Source of the DNA: an uncultured Mycoplasmatota bacterium
GTDB taxonomy: Bacteria; Bacillota_I; Bacilli_A; RF39; UBA660
NCBI GenBank assembly: GCA_948470005.1
Contig: CAOKNI010000004.1
Span: 1 to 64,000 of the forward strand
Length of the DNA stretch: 64,000 nt
Direction of reading: 5' to 3'
Part shown: one piece after another, positions 18,545 to 25,704 of the stretch
Layout: each line of letters begins with the position of its first letter
Position numbering within the stretch: the first letter of the stretch is position 1
Program-made: the position numbers and the translations under genes
Notes under the pieces: generated by a model
Seen by the model: only the letters and a program-made list of their open reading frames with translations
Database searches by the model: none
Told to the model about the DNA's origin: nothing

Positions 18545-18570
18545 TTTGCTAATAAAAATAGAGCTACATA

Positions 18571-19635
18571 TTAGCTCAATTTGTTAAGAGAGTTTACCGC
18601 TTGAAGTTTTAATTCTAGTGAAATGTGATTGTAGACTTTATTTCCAATGCCTTCTTGTTCATGCCCCATAAGAGCATTTCTTACAGCTTCACTAACTCCT
18701 TTTTCTGACAGCAGTGTTTCAAATGTATGTCTACCATCATGAGGTTTATGATTAATTCCTAGTATCTCACAGCTCTTACGTATTCTTTCTTTTAAAGTAT
18801 TATAATGAATAGGTTTATCACTTTGTGAATCAATTAAGAATTTATTATTTTTATTATAAAGTTTTTCAATTAAAGGCATAATCTTATCACAAATAGGGAT
18901 TATTCTATTTTTCCCTGCGGCAGTTTTAATTCCACCAATCATATAATGTTCTTCAAGAAAAACATTTTTTATTTCGATTTTACATAATTCTGTTGGTCTT
19001 AAACCTGTATATATACAAATTAATACCAATTCAATGTGAGGAATTTTATATAAGTTATCCCATAAAAGATTTATTTCTTTTAAAGTAAAGCAACTATGCA
19101 AAGTAGATTTTTTTTGCTCACCAAGCTCGAGATACTTAGTAAAATTATCAGGAAGTTTTGCTCCATTCATCTTTGCGTAATCATACATTAAATTATATGT
19201 AGATTTTATGTTACTTTTTGTATCATATCCGTGACCACAGTAATCTATTATATTTTGGATATTTTCTAAAATTAAATTAATAAATTTTCTTTTATAAAAT
19301 GGGCAGTAATAATTTTTAAATGTACTTGTATATCTATTATATGTTTTTTTGCCTTCTTCTTTATTCTCATAACTTCTCATTTTATGTTTAATGGCTAATT
19401 TAAATAATTCTTCTGTAGTAATATTTAAAAAATTTAAATTATAATTATCATTATGAAGTTGCATTAGAAAATTGTAAGCATCATTGTAATTATGAAATGT
19501 TCCAATAGATTTTCTTATTGGGTTTCCATTTATATTCCAGCCTATGGTTTTTCTAGCCCAGAACTTTTTTATTTTTCTATCTTTTAATTCCGTTATAGAG
19601 CCTATTCCATTTGGTAACTTTCTTCTTTTTGCCAT
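18571..19635 (-). CDS. int: phage integrase, tyrosine recombinase
   Basis: 354 residues. Catalytic set visible: Arg in TGLRPTEL, Lys in the AAGKNR hairpin, HDGRH (HxxR), GH in MGHEQ and the nucleophile Tyr in KVYNH. The N-terminal arm-binding and core-binding SAM-like domains precede it. Transcribed toward attL, adjacent to it. Ribosome binding site AGGGGGAA on the minus strand. Carries out site-specific insertion at tRNA-Arg. Confidence 0.95.
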   Translation of the reverse strand: MAKRRKLPNGIGSITELKDRKIKKFWARKTIGWNINGNPIRKSIGTFHNYNDAYNFLMQLHNDNYNLNFLNITTEELFKLAIKHKMRSYENKEEGKKTYNRYTSTFKNYYCPFYKRKFINLILENIQNIIDYCGHGYDTKSNIKSTYNLMYDYAKMNGAKLPDNFTKYLELGEQKKSTLHSCFTLKEINLLWDNLYKIPHIELVLICIYTGLRPTELCKIEIKNVFLEEHYMIGGIKTAAGKNRIIPICDKIMPLIEKLYNKNNKFLIDSQSDKPIHYNTLKERIRKSCEILGINHKPHDGRHTFETLLSEKGVSEAVRNALMGHEQEGIGNKVYNHISLELKLQAVNSLNKLS

Positions 19636-19680
19636 TTTTAAAATTCCCCCTATACAAAAAGTATTTTTTTTGATATAATG

Positions 19681-19773
19681 GGAACATAGAAAAATCCTAT
19701 TGACGTAGAGAATTTTCTATAGGAACTCTATGTTCCGAACCCTTACTTGCTCGAACAAGTAGGGGATTTTTTT
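19681..19773 (+). ncRNA. candidate structured RNA / terminator element between int and the repressor
   Basis: A two-part inverted repeat, GGAACATAGA (19681-19690) with TCTATGTTCC (19727-19736) and TCCTAT (19695-19700) with ATAGGA (19719-19724), is followed by a strong terminator hairpin CCCTTACTTG/CAAGTAGGGG and a T7 run on the plus strand. A possible plus-strand promoter TATACA-17 bp-TATAAT (19651-19679) lies just before. No protein is encoded. The first hairpin would also lie in the minus-strand leader of int, so an integrase control role is an alternative. Confidence 0.35.
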
Positions 19774-20065
19774 ATTTATATAAAATTACTGTATGAAAAC
19801 CTTCCATAGTTCCAGTTAAACCTTGTCCAGTTAAAGAATTAAATTTTATATCAACAATTTCGTATCCATCATTTTGTAATCCATCTAATACTACATTAAG
19901 CTGAGTTGTATACTTGTCATCACATTCAAAATTTTGATTTAGAAATTTACTAAAACTATTAATCATTAATAAATGAATGTTACCATCTTTTTGTTTCAAA
20001 TATTTTTTTGCCTTCTCATAAACACTTTCTGCAGCATTTGCTTGACTAACTGTAAATATACCCAT
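19772..20065 (-). CDS. small phage protein of unknown function
   Basis: 97 residues, AAAGGAGG ribosome binding site on the minus strand. Contains alternating charged and hydrophobic segments and a Gly-rich GQGLTGTMEGFHTVILYK end that may be a beta-strand. Lies between repressor and integrase in the lysogeny operon, so it is probably expressed in the lysogen. Family not recognised. Confidence 0.7.
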   Translation of the reverse strand: MGIFTVSQANAAESVYEKAKKYLKQKDGNIHLLMINSFSKFLNQNFECDDKYTTQLNVVLDGLQNDGYEIVDIKFNSLTGQGLTGTMEGFHTVILYK

Positions 20066-20080
20066 GATTAAATTCCTCCT

Positions 20081-20401
20081 TTATTTCATGCTATCTATAA
20101 CACTTAATACTATCTTTTGTTTATCTTCTGTCAATTCTTTAATTTTATTAATTAGTTCTTGTTCTAACTTGCAGTCTCTTTTAATACTTGAAATATCTTT
20201 GTTTACCAAATCATCCATTGTATAATTTAAATGATTAGCAATTTTTAATAAATCTTTTGTAATTATTTCTCTTTCACCAGTTTTCCACATAGATATTAAG
20301 CTCTGGCTTTTATGACCAGTTAACTTAAGTAAAGTATTTACATCAATAATATTCTTATCTAAAAGGTAACTGATATTTTTGGGAAACATAGAATGCTCCA
20401 A
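20081..20401 (-). CDS. CI-like phage repressor, HTH_XRE
   Basis: 106 residues with an N-terminal helix-turn-helix (about 22-58: LLKLTGHKSQSLISMWKTGE) and a helical C-terminus; no LexA-like peptidase domain, so induction must act differently from lambda CI. The start is a TTG at 20399-20401 with GAGGTG eight bases upstream. Divergent from the Cro-like gene across operators. Confidence 0.85.
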   Translation of the reverse strand: MEHSMFPKNISYLLDKNIIDVNTLLKLTGHKSQSLISMWKTGEREIITKDLLKIANHLNYTMDDLVNKDISSIKRDCKLEQELINKIKELTEDKQKIVLSVIDSMK

Positions 20402-20425
20402 GACAAATCACCTCTTTACAACATT

Positions 20426-20454
20426 ATTATACACTCCTTTTTTGTTTTATACAA
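20426..20454 (-). promoter_or_regulatory. putative repressor promoter (PRM/PL-like)
   Basis: On the minus strand TTGTAT (20449-20454), 17-bp spacer, TATAAT (20426-20431). Confidence 0.55.
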
Positions 20455-20460
20455 TGTAAA

Positions 20461-20479
20461 TTTTCACAAAAAGTGAAAA
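20461..20479. promoter_or_regulatory. operator O1 of the lysogeny switch
   Basis: TTTTCAC-A5-GTGAAAA palindrome just upstream of the minus-strand promoter. Confidence 0.6.
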
Positions 20480-20495
20480 AATATTGTATTAGTTA

Positions 20496-20524
20496 TTGAC
20501 AATTCACTTTAAGTGAAATATAAT
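20496..20524 (+). promoter_or_regulatory. early lytic promoter (PR-like)
   Basis: Consensus TTGACA (20496-20501), 17-bp spacer, TATAAT (20519-20524). The operator O2 fills the spacer, so repressor binding would block RNA polymerase. Confidence 0.8.
20503..20517. promoter_or_regulatory. operator O2
   Basis: Perfect palindrome TTCACTT-T-AAGTGAA inside the spacer of the early promoter. Confidence 0.7.
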
Positions 20525-20548
20525 CGTATTTAGATAGGAGGTAAAATA

Positions 20549-20791
20549 TTGGAAACAAACGAAGTGCAAGTTTCACGAAATATGAAATCAATTCGTGAAA
20601 AATATGGTCTAACGCAAGAGGAATTAGCTACTATGATAGGTGTAACTGATAGAACTTATAAGCAAATTGAAAAGAATCCTTTTAGTTATCCTATTAATAA
20701 GATAAACAAGATAGCAAAGGCCATTGGGTGTAATCTAAATGAATTTTTTTTGCCTGTTAATATCACTTTAAGTGAAAAAACAACGCCATAA
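20549..20791 (+). CDS. Cro-like phage regulator, HTH_XRE
   Basis: 80 residues with a textbook XRE helix-turn-helix (GLTQEELATMIGVTDRTYKQIE). Starts at TTG 20549 with AGGAGGT upstream. First gene of the early rightward operon. A third operator copy lies within its last codons. Confidence 0.85.
   Translation: METNEVQVSRNMKSIREKYGLTQEELATMIGVTDRTYKQIEKNPFSYPINKINKIAKAIGCNLNEFFLPVNITLSEKTTP
20763..20775. promoter_or_regulatory. operator O3
   Basis: TCACTTTAAGTGA, the same core as O2, placed at the 3' end of the Cro-like gene. Confidence 0.5.
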
Positions 20792-20819
20792 AGCAAAAAA
20801 TATAATAGGAGGTGAGAAT

Positions 20820-21029
20820 ATGACAGAAGAAATTAAAAAATACGTTCGCTTGGAAAACAAAGCAAGTGGAATAATGAGTACTGAAGATACAAGAATAATC
20901 TCTAAAGTATCTGACGAAATTTTAAAAATCTTAAATGATAATGATTTGAGTATTTGGTATATAGAGAAAATATTAAAAAGAACTTTAGAATTCACCAAAG
21001 TTCAAAGTAATTTTAAGAAAGTTTTATAA
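20820..21029 (+). CDS. small phage protein of unknown function
   Basis: 69 residues, charged and helical, from ATG 20820 behind GGAGGTGAG. Its 3' end overlaps the end of the converging minus-strand gene by 17 bases. Family not recognised. Confidence 0.7.
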   Translation: MTEEIKKYVRLENKASGIMSTEDTRIISKVSDEILKILNDNDLSIWYIEKILKRTLEFTKVQSNFKKVL

Positions 21030-21255
21030 CTTTATTCAATTGAATACAAGAATTATGAATATAATAATATTTTTTAAAAACTTGGTTATCTTTAGAATTT
21101 ATAATTATTACTTCGTAAAAATCCTTGTGTTTAGTTTCGTTCATAAATTTTTCAGCAAAGACACTTGGTGTAAGACCGTCAATAGTATCATTATCTGCAA
21201 GTTCATACCAAGGCTTTTCTCCAAATTCATGAATCACATTAACAAAAACAAACAT
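21013..21255 (-). CDS. small phage protein, paralogue of the 21940-22143 product
   Basis: 80 residues, encoded against the early operon. It aligns by eye with the other minus-strand mini-gene: IDGL..SVF..KF, KDFYEVII and IHNSCIQL are shared or similar. AAAGGAGC-type ribosome binding site. No known domain. Position, size and orientation are those of accessory or moron genes such as anti-defence factors, but no function is shown. Confidence 0.75.
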   Translation of the reverse strand: MFVFVNVIHEFGEKPWYELADNDTIDGLTPSVFAEKFMNETKHKDFYEVIIINSKDNQVFKKYYYIHNSCIQLNKVIKLS

Positions 21256-21337
21256 ATTTTATTGCTCCTTTCTAAAGAAATTATATCTTTAAAATAGTGC
21301 AATGTAAACAAAATCTACGTCAATAGGAGGGAATATA

Positions 21338-21607
21338 ATGCAAAAGAAAAACGAAAAAGTTGATTTAAGTGTATTAGATAGTTACTCGAATGTTCCGATT
21401 GCAATAGCAGCCAAAATAACCAAAAAAAATGAGGTGTTTATTCGCCAAACATTGAAAGATGGAAGATGCCCTTTTGGAATGGCAACTAAAACTGCAGACA
21501 AAAACTGGGATTTTCATATTAGCCCAGGAATGCTACGAGCATATATGAATGGAACAATGTGTATTCAATTTAACCAGTTAGCTGACCCAAGTTACATGGG
21601 ATATTAG
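21338..21607 (+). CDS. putative excisionase-like DNA-binding protein
   Basis: 89 residues. The central NVPIAIAAKITKKNEVFIRQ looks like a winged-helix/MerR-type DNA-binding start as in excisionase-like phage proteins, followed by a short WDFHISPG strand. AGGAGGG ribosome binding site. Third position after Cro fits an early regulator. Fold is inferred, not proven. Confidence 0.55.
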   Translation: MQKKNEKVDLSVLDSYSNVPIAIAAKITKKNEVFIRQTLKDGRCPFGMATKTADKNWDFHISPGMLRAYMNGTMCIQFNQLADPSYMGY

Positions 21608-21620
21608 AAAGGAAATTAAC

Positions 21621-21818
21621 ATGAAAAAATCAATATATACTAAAATCGATTTATTATTATTTATAACTTTTATAGTACTTACATTACTTATTATTTTAGA
21701 CTTTGTATATTTAATGCAAGGGGCTACTTTAACTGCATTAGGCTTATTTATATTTTTTGTCAAAACAGTAGTAGCATCATTTATATTTGATTATTTCTTT
21801 GATAATCAAGACAAGTAA
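21621..21818 (+). CDS. small two-helix membrane protein
   Basis: 65 residues with two hydrophobic segments (about 10-31 and 37-58). AAAGGAAA ribosome binding site. Could be a small exclusion protein; function unknown. Confidence 0.65.
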   Translation: MKKSIYTKIDLLLFITFIVLTLLIILDFVYLMQGATLTALGLFIFFVKTVVASFIFDYFFDNQDK

Positions 21819-21862
21819 AAAAGCTATATTTCTGTAACTTTTAAACTTGTAAAATTTGTTAC
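21812..21862. repeat. direct repeat DR-a, left copy
   Basis: 51 bp, matches 22217-22266 with one substitution and one indel. Contains an imperfect palindrome GTAAC-TTTTA...TAAAA-TTT-GTTAC resembling an operator. The two copies bracket the minus-strand mini-gene. Confidence 0.85.
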
Positions 21863-21899
21863 ATATAAAGGGAAGGTGATAATATGTAAAATTTAAAAT

Positions 21900-21932
21900 A
21901 AATAAAAAAGTCTAGATATTGTGAGTATCTAG
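21900..21932 (-). terminator. terminator of the 21940-22143 gene
   Basis: CTAGATA/TATCTAG 7-bp stem with 7-nt loop; on the minus strand it is followed by CTTTTTTATTT. Confidence 0.65.
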
Positions 21933-21939
21933 CTTTAGG

Positions 21940-22143
21940 TTAAATTAATTGTATACAAGATTTATGAACTAAATATTGATGTGGAGTTCCTTTAGGAGCA
22001 TTATGAATTTTAATTAAATAAAACTCTTTAATATTTTTTTCAGAGCTAAATTTATCATAAAAAACAGTAGCTTTAAGTCCATCTATTTCGTCTTCTGGAG
22101 CAATTTTAGTCCATTTACCTAAAAGATTTGCATAAATATACAT
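21940..22143 (-). CDS. small phage protein, paralogue of the 21013-21255 product
   Basis: 67 residues, minus strand, GAGGTG ribosome binding site. Shares W-K-I-A, IDGL..TVF..KF, KEFY and VHKSCIQL with the upstream paralogue. The gene has its own terminator and lies between two 50-bp direct repeats, like a cassette. No known domain. Confidence 0.75.
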   Translation of the reverse strand: MYIYANLLGKWTKIAPEDEIDGLKATVFYDKFSSEKNIKEFYLIKIHNAPKGTPHQYLVHKSCIQLI

Positions 22144-22216
22144 TTAATTTGCACCTCACTTTCTAATTATTATTATAAATTAGAAAAGAGATTAAAACAA
22201 TTTAAAATCATAAATG

Positions 22217-22266
22217 CAAGTAAAAAAGCTATATTTCTATAACTTTTAAACTTGTAAATTTGTTAC
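22217..22266. repeat. direct repeat DR-a, right copy
   Basis: 50 bp, near-identical to 21812-21862. Confidence 0.85.
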
Positions 22267-22269
22267 GCT

Positions 22270-22340
22270 AATTTACTCTCTAAGTATAGCAGAAATGAGA
22301 GTAAAAGTCAATTAGCTATAACTAGATTGGAGAGTAAATT
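22270..22340. promoter_or_regulatory. operator-like inverted repeats before the DUF6291 gene
   Basis: AATTTACTCTC (22270-22280) is the exact inverse of GAGAGTAAATT (22330-22340), and GAGAGTAAA occurs again at 22297-22305. Three copies of one 9-mer in 70 bp suggest a regulator site. Confidence 0.45.
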
Positions 22341-22368
22341 ATGAATTTATTGAATTCAGGTGAGAGAT

Positions 22369-23046
22369 ATGGCTAAAAAAGAGAAAGTCAGTTTCTTATA
22401 TTATTATGAATATGTGGAGCAATTTAAACTTTTAGAAAAAGAAGAAATAATAACAATTATTGAAGACATAATTCATTTTGAGAAAGAGGGAATGATTCCA
22501 ACATATAAAGATAGAACTTTACAGAGCATTTGGAATATGATATTCAAAAATTTATCTGAAGATAACAGAAGATATATAGAAAAATGTAAAATTGCTCAAA
22601 AAAATGGTTCTTTAGGAGGTAGACCAACAGAAAACCAAAACAAACCTATTGGTTATACTGAAAACCAAGAAAAACCAAAAGGTTATAAAAATAGCAAAAA
22701 CAAAAAAAACAAACCTAAAAAACCTGATATAGACACACACATAGATAAAGATATTATATTGTGTGTAGAAGAAAAGGAAAATTCTAAAAATAACACAAAA
22801 TTTTGTCATTTAGAAAGAAATAGCAAGATAGAAGCCTGTAAAGACTGTTTAAAAAATAAAATATGTCCTTTGCAAACAGATCCAAGCTTTCTTTTAGAAA
22901 AAAACAAGTCATTTGAAGAGTGGCTTGCTGAAAGGCAAGTGTTAAACCAGCAATTCTTAGATTCTAAAAGTTCTTCTGAAGAATTAGATGACATTGATGA
23001 TATACTCGAAGATTATGATTATTTAAACGAGGAAGATAATGGATAA
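22369..23046 (+). CDS. DUF6291-like phage protein
   Basis: 225 residues. The N-terminal 80 residues (FLYYYEYVEQFKLLEKEEI, then WNMIFKNLSEDNRRYIEKC) and the following NGSLGGRP are typical of DUF6291 proteins found at the replication position of Firmicute phages. A Lys/Asn/Pro-rich linker follows; the C-terminal part has a CxxC...CPLQ cysteine group and an acidic tail. ATG 22369 is chosen behind AGGTGAG. A replication or DNA-binding role is a guess from location. Confidence 0.65.
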   Translation: MAKKEKVSFLYYYEYVEQFKLLEKEEIITIIEDIIHFEKEGMIPTYKDRTLQSIWNMIFKNLSEDNRRYIEKCKIAQKNGSLGGRPTENQNKPIGYTENQEKPKGYKNSKNKKNKPKKPDIDTHIDKDIILCVEEKENSKNNTKFCHLERNSKIEACKDCLKNKICPLQTDPSFLLEKNKSFEEWLAERQVLNQQFLDSKSSSEELDDIDDILEDYDYLNEEDNG

Positions 23047-23275
23047 CCTTTATGTTAATTTTAATCTGTTAAAAGTAAAATGTAAATCTTGTGATAGTTA
23101 TTTATCTGACAAAACATTAAAAGTATTATCTAAACAACTTTTGTATGAATGTAAAAACTTAGAAGAAAATTCTTGGTGTTCATTAGATTATTCCTTTGAG
23201 TGCGAAAGATGTAAAAAAATAATAAAATGTAAATTATATGTAGAACGACAAAAAAGTATTTTGATTGTTGAGTGA
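23039..23275 (+). CDS. small zinc-ribbon-like phage protein
   Basis: 78 residues with CKSC near the N-terminus and CERCKKIIKC near the C-terminus, probably one zinc site. Overlaps the preceding gene by eight bases. Function unknown. Confidence 0.65.
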   Translation: MDNLYVNFNLLKVKCKSCDSYLSDKTLKVLSKQLLYECKNLEENSWCSLDYSFECERCKKIIKCKLYVERQKSILIVE

Positions 23276-23313
23276 AAGGAACTATATCAAAGAATGGAAA
23301 ATAAGGAGCTTAA

Positions 23314-23511
23314 ATGAAAAAATTAATATTGGGGAGTTTGGTTATAGCAATAGCTTGCATTTCAACATTTAGAGTTGAAAAGCAAAAATATGAATATTAC
23401 ACGTTTGAGGGAGTTTTTGGAACAAGTGATTATTGCGAAGCAATAAAAGAAGCTAGATGTCTTATAAATGGACGCATGGCAATAGTATCGCAATATTCTG
23501 AAGCAAATTAA
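23314..23511 (+). CDS. small exported or membrane-anchored protein
   Basis: 65 residues. KKLILGSLVIAIACIS forms a signal-peptide-like segment; the remainder is polar with two Cys. Ribosome binding site is AAGGAGC. Function unknown. Confidence 0.6.
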   Translation: MKKLILGSLVIAIACISTFRVEKQKYEYYTFEGVFGTSDYCEAIKEARCLINGRMAIVSQYSEAN

Positions 23512-23525
23512 AAAGGAAGAGGATT

Positions 23526-23816
23526 ATGGAAAAGAATATAGAAAAATTTATTGGCGAGAATTTTGGTATGGTACACATGCTGGGCTTTAAATATTTAATA
23601 GAAACTTGCAAGTTGTATCCTGGAAATATGATGGAAATATATAAAATAGTTGCTAAAAAATACAATACAACAGCATCTCGCGTTGAAAGAGCGATTAGGT
23701 ATTATAAAAACAGAATTGAATATTTAGGTGATCTAGAATGTATGATTACAGACAAGTTTACAAATGAAGAATTTGTCGCTGCAATTAATTTCTCAGTAAA
23801 AGTAAAAGGAAGGTGA
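23526..23816 (+). CDS. stand-alone Spo0A C-terminal DNA-binding domain protein
   Basis: 96 residues resembling the effector domain of the sporulation master regulator Spo0A. The recognition-helix block AKKYNTTASRVERAIR is essentially that of Spo0A, and KFTNEEFVAAI matches its KPTNSEFIAM segment. The receiver domain is absent, so it would not need phosphorylation. In Spo0A this domain binds TGTCGAA boxes and contacts sigma-A or sigma-H polymerase. The matching N-terminal part (MVHMLGFKYLIETCKLYPGN) agrees with the Spo0A helix A region. It could act on phage promoters or on host sporulation genes. It lies four bases before the next gene in the early operon. Confidence 0.85.
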   Translation: MEKNIEKFIGENFGMVHMLGFKYLIETCKLYPGNMMEIYKIVAKKYNTTASRVERAIRYYKNRIEYLGDLECMITDKFTNEEFVAAINFSVKVKGR

Positions 23817-23819
23817 AAA

Positions 23820-24356
23820 ATGAAAATATTAAGTAACAAAAAATATAACGAATTAAAAGATGAAACAATTGAAATTAAACAAAATTTAATTGATTTAAGA
23901 AAAAAATATGATGAAACAACAAAAGAATTAAAAGAAAAGAAAAGTGAGATTACAGGGTTAAAAATAGATAAGGCTAATCTTGAATCTGAAAACAAAAAAT
24001 TGCAAAATGATGTAAATATATCAAGGTTAAGTATTAGAGAAAGAAATAATGTAATTGATATAAAAAACAATGAAATAGATAAGATTAAACATGAAAAATT
24101 TTTAAAGCAAACAGAATTAAAAGCAACTCTTCGTAGGTTACATGGACGGATAGGCGGTTTAACTAACGGAAATCATAAGCTCATTAAAGAAAATGAAAAA
24201 TTAAAAGCAAGAGTAAAAGAGTTGCAGAGCAATAGATATAAAGTTATTGATTTACCACCGACAAAACCAAAAAAGCAAAAAACAAGAATAAAAAAGGGTG
24301 TCGTTAATGCAAGTGTTGCCGCAATATTAAGATCTAAAAACGAGGAGGAAAATTAA
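23820..24356 (+). CDS. coiled-coil phage protein
   Basis: 178 residues, nearly all heptad-like Lys/Glu/Leu/Ile coiled coil up to about residue 140, then a basic tail (PPTKPKKQKTRIKKG). No recognisable domain. One base separates it from spoVG. May be a scaffolding or DNA-associated protein. Confidence 0.7.
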   Translation: MKILSNKKYNELKDETIEIKQNLIDLRKKYDETTKELKEKKSEITGLKIDKANLESENKKLQNDVNISRLSIRERNNVIDIKNNEIDKIKHEKFLKQTELKATLRRLHGRIGGLTNGNHKLIKENEKLKARVKELQSNRYKVIDLPPTKPKKQKTRIKKGVVNASVAAILRSKNEEEN

Positions 24357-24357
24357 A

Positions 24358-24642
24358 ATGGAATTAACCCATATAGTTATTAAGAAAAATGAAAAAAATG
24401 AAAGAGTAAAAGCGTACGTTGACTTTATTATAAATGATTGTTTCGCAGTACATGATGCGAGAATAATTGAAGGTAGCAAAGGATTGTTTGTAGCTATGCC
24501 AAGTAGGAAAATAGACAAAGGATTTAAAGATATTTGTCATCCAATAACTCAAAAATTAAGACAGATGATTGATAATACCATTATCGAAAAATATAAAAGT
24601 GAAAATAATTTAGAGAAAGAAGAGGGAAAAGAAAATGTTTAG
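24358..24642 (+). CDS. spoVG: SpoVG-family regulator
   Basis: 94 residues. The family core is clear: KAYVDFIINDCFAVHDARII, GLFVAMPSRK and DICHPI. SpoVG proteins are small nucleic-acid-binding regulators; in Bacillus SpoVG affects asymmetric septation and sporulation, and in other Firmicutes virulence genes. AGGAGGAAAATTAA precedes the ATG. It is followed with an eight-base overlap by the SPFH gene and sits about 550 bp behind the Spo0A-like gene. Confidence 0.9.
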   Translation: MELTHIVIKKNEKNERVKAYVDFIINDCFAVHDARIIEGSKGLFVAMPSRKIDKGFKDICHPITQKLRQMIDNTIIEKYKSENNLEKEEGKENV

Positions 24643-25453
24643 GAAAGATAATTATGGGGATATACACGGGTTGACTAAAAAAGGAGTACTATGTTTAATA
24701 GTATCACCAATAATAGCATTAATAGCTATTATCACATTATCTTGTAGTTTTACAACAGTAAAAAGCGGTGAGATAGGCTTAAGAGTTAGATTTGGTAGGA
24801 TAGTCGATAGTAGTATAACCGAAGGTATAAATTTCAAAGTACCATATATTGAAAAAATAGTTAAAGTAAATATAAAAGTACAGAAGTCGGAGCTTAAAGT
24901 TGAGGGTAGCACTAAAGACTTACAAATAGTAAATACAGATATTGCGGTTAATTATAAAGTTGACCATAAAAAAGCCAGTGATCTTTATAAAACTGTTGGG
25001 AATAATTATTCGGAAACAATATTGCAGCCAGCAATTAAAGAAAGTATTAAAAGTGCTATTGCTCAATATACAGCCGAAGAAATAACTGTAAAAAGAGCTA
25101 TTGTATCTAAAAGTTGTTTAGAGGCTATTCAAAAGAAAGTTGAAAAGTATGGAATCGTTGTTGAAGATTTTAACTTAACAGATTTTAGTTTTAGTAAAGA
25201 GTATACAAAAGCAATTGAAGAAAAGCAAGTAGCGGAACAAAAGGTACAAACAGCAAAACAAAATTTAGAAAAAGCTAAAGTTAGTGCGGAACAAAAAGTA
25301 ATTGAAGCAAAAGCTCAAGCTGATGCTAATAAAGAACTCGAAAAAACATTAACAGATGAAGTGCTTATGCAAAAATTTATTGAAAAATGGGATGGAAAAT
25401 TACCAAGTACTTATGCAGGTAATGACATCTTAAAAATGTTTAATTTGAAATAA
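24635..25453 (+). CDS. SPFH/prohibitin-like membrane protein
   Basis: 272 residues. One N-terminal TM helix (about 15-37) is followed by an SPFH domain (FTTVKSGEIGLRVRFGRI, then FKVPYIEKIVKVNIK) and a Glu/Ala/Lys-rich coiled coil (EKQVAEQKVQTAKQNLEKAK). Bacterial SPFH proteins form membrane-organising rings. In a phage early region it could affect membrane state, superinfection or lysis timing; this is inference. Start overlaps spoVG. Confidence 0.85.
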   Translation: MFRKDNYGDIHGLTKKGVLCLIVSPIIALIAIITLSCSFTTVKSGEIGLRVRFGRIVDSSITEGINFKVPYIEKIVKVNIKVQKSELKVEGSTKDLQIVNTDIAVNYKVDHKKASDLYKTVGNNYSETILQPAIKESIKSAIAQYTAEEITVKRAIVSKSCLEAIQKKVEKYGIVVEDFNLTDFSFSKEYTKAIEEKQVAEQKVQTAKQNLEKAKVSAEQKVIEAKAQADANKELEKTLTDEVLMQKFIEKWDGKLPSTYAGNDILKMFNLK

Positions 25454-25466
25454 AGGAAAAAGAAAA

Positions 25467-25688
25467 ATGCAAGAAAAATATTCAAAATACTACGACAGAG
25501 AAGAAGAATTAGAAAAAGAATTAATAGCGCTTGCAGAAGTAGATAAACGTAGTAAAACAAAAGAAAAGGAGCTAGATATGGTAAGAGATATAATACATCT
25601 TGCATACATAGCTGATGAACTAGCTAAAAAAGTTAGATATTACGAAAAATTATTAGAAAGAAATAATATAAGTTATTTAAAAGATTAG
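25467..25688 (+). CDS. small coiled-coil phage protein
   Basis: 73 residues, very charged, helical (REEELEKELIALAE). AGGAAAAAG ribosome binding site. Function unknown. Confidence 0.6.
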   Translation: MQEKYSKYYDREEELEKELIALAEVDKRSKTKEKELDMVRDIIHLAYIADELAKKVRYYEKLLERNNISYLKD

Positions 25689-25704
25689 AAAAGAGGATAT
25701 AAAA

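Noticed and set aside
19696..21326. 15-bp inverse match TCTACGTCAATAGGA near 21313 and in the int leader at 19696-19710
   Set aside because: A 15-mer pair is expected a few times by chance in 64 kb, and no function links the two places.
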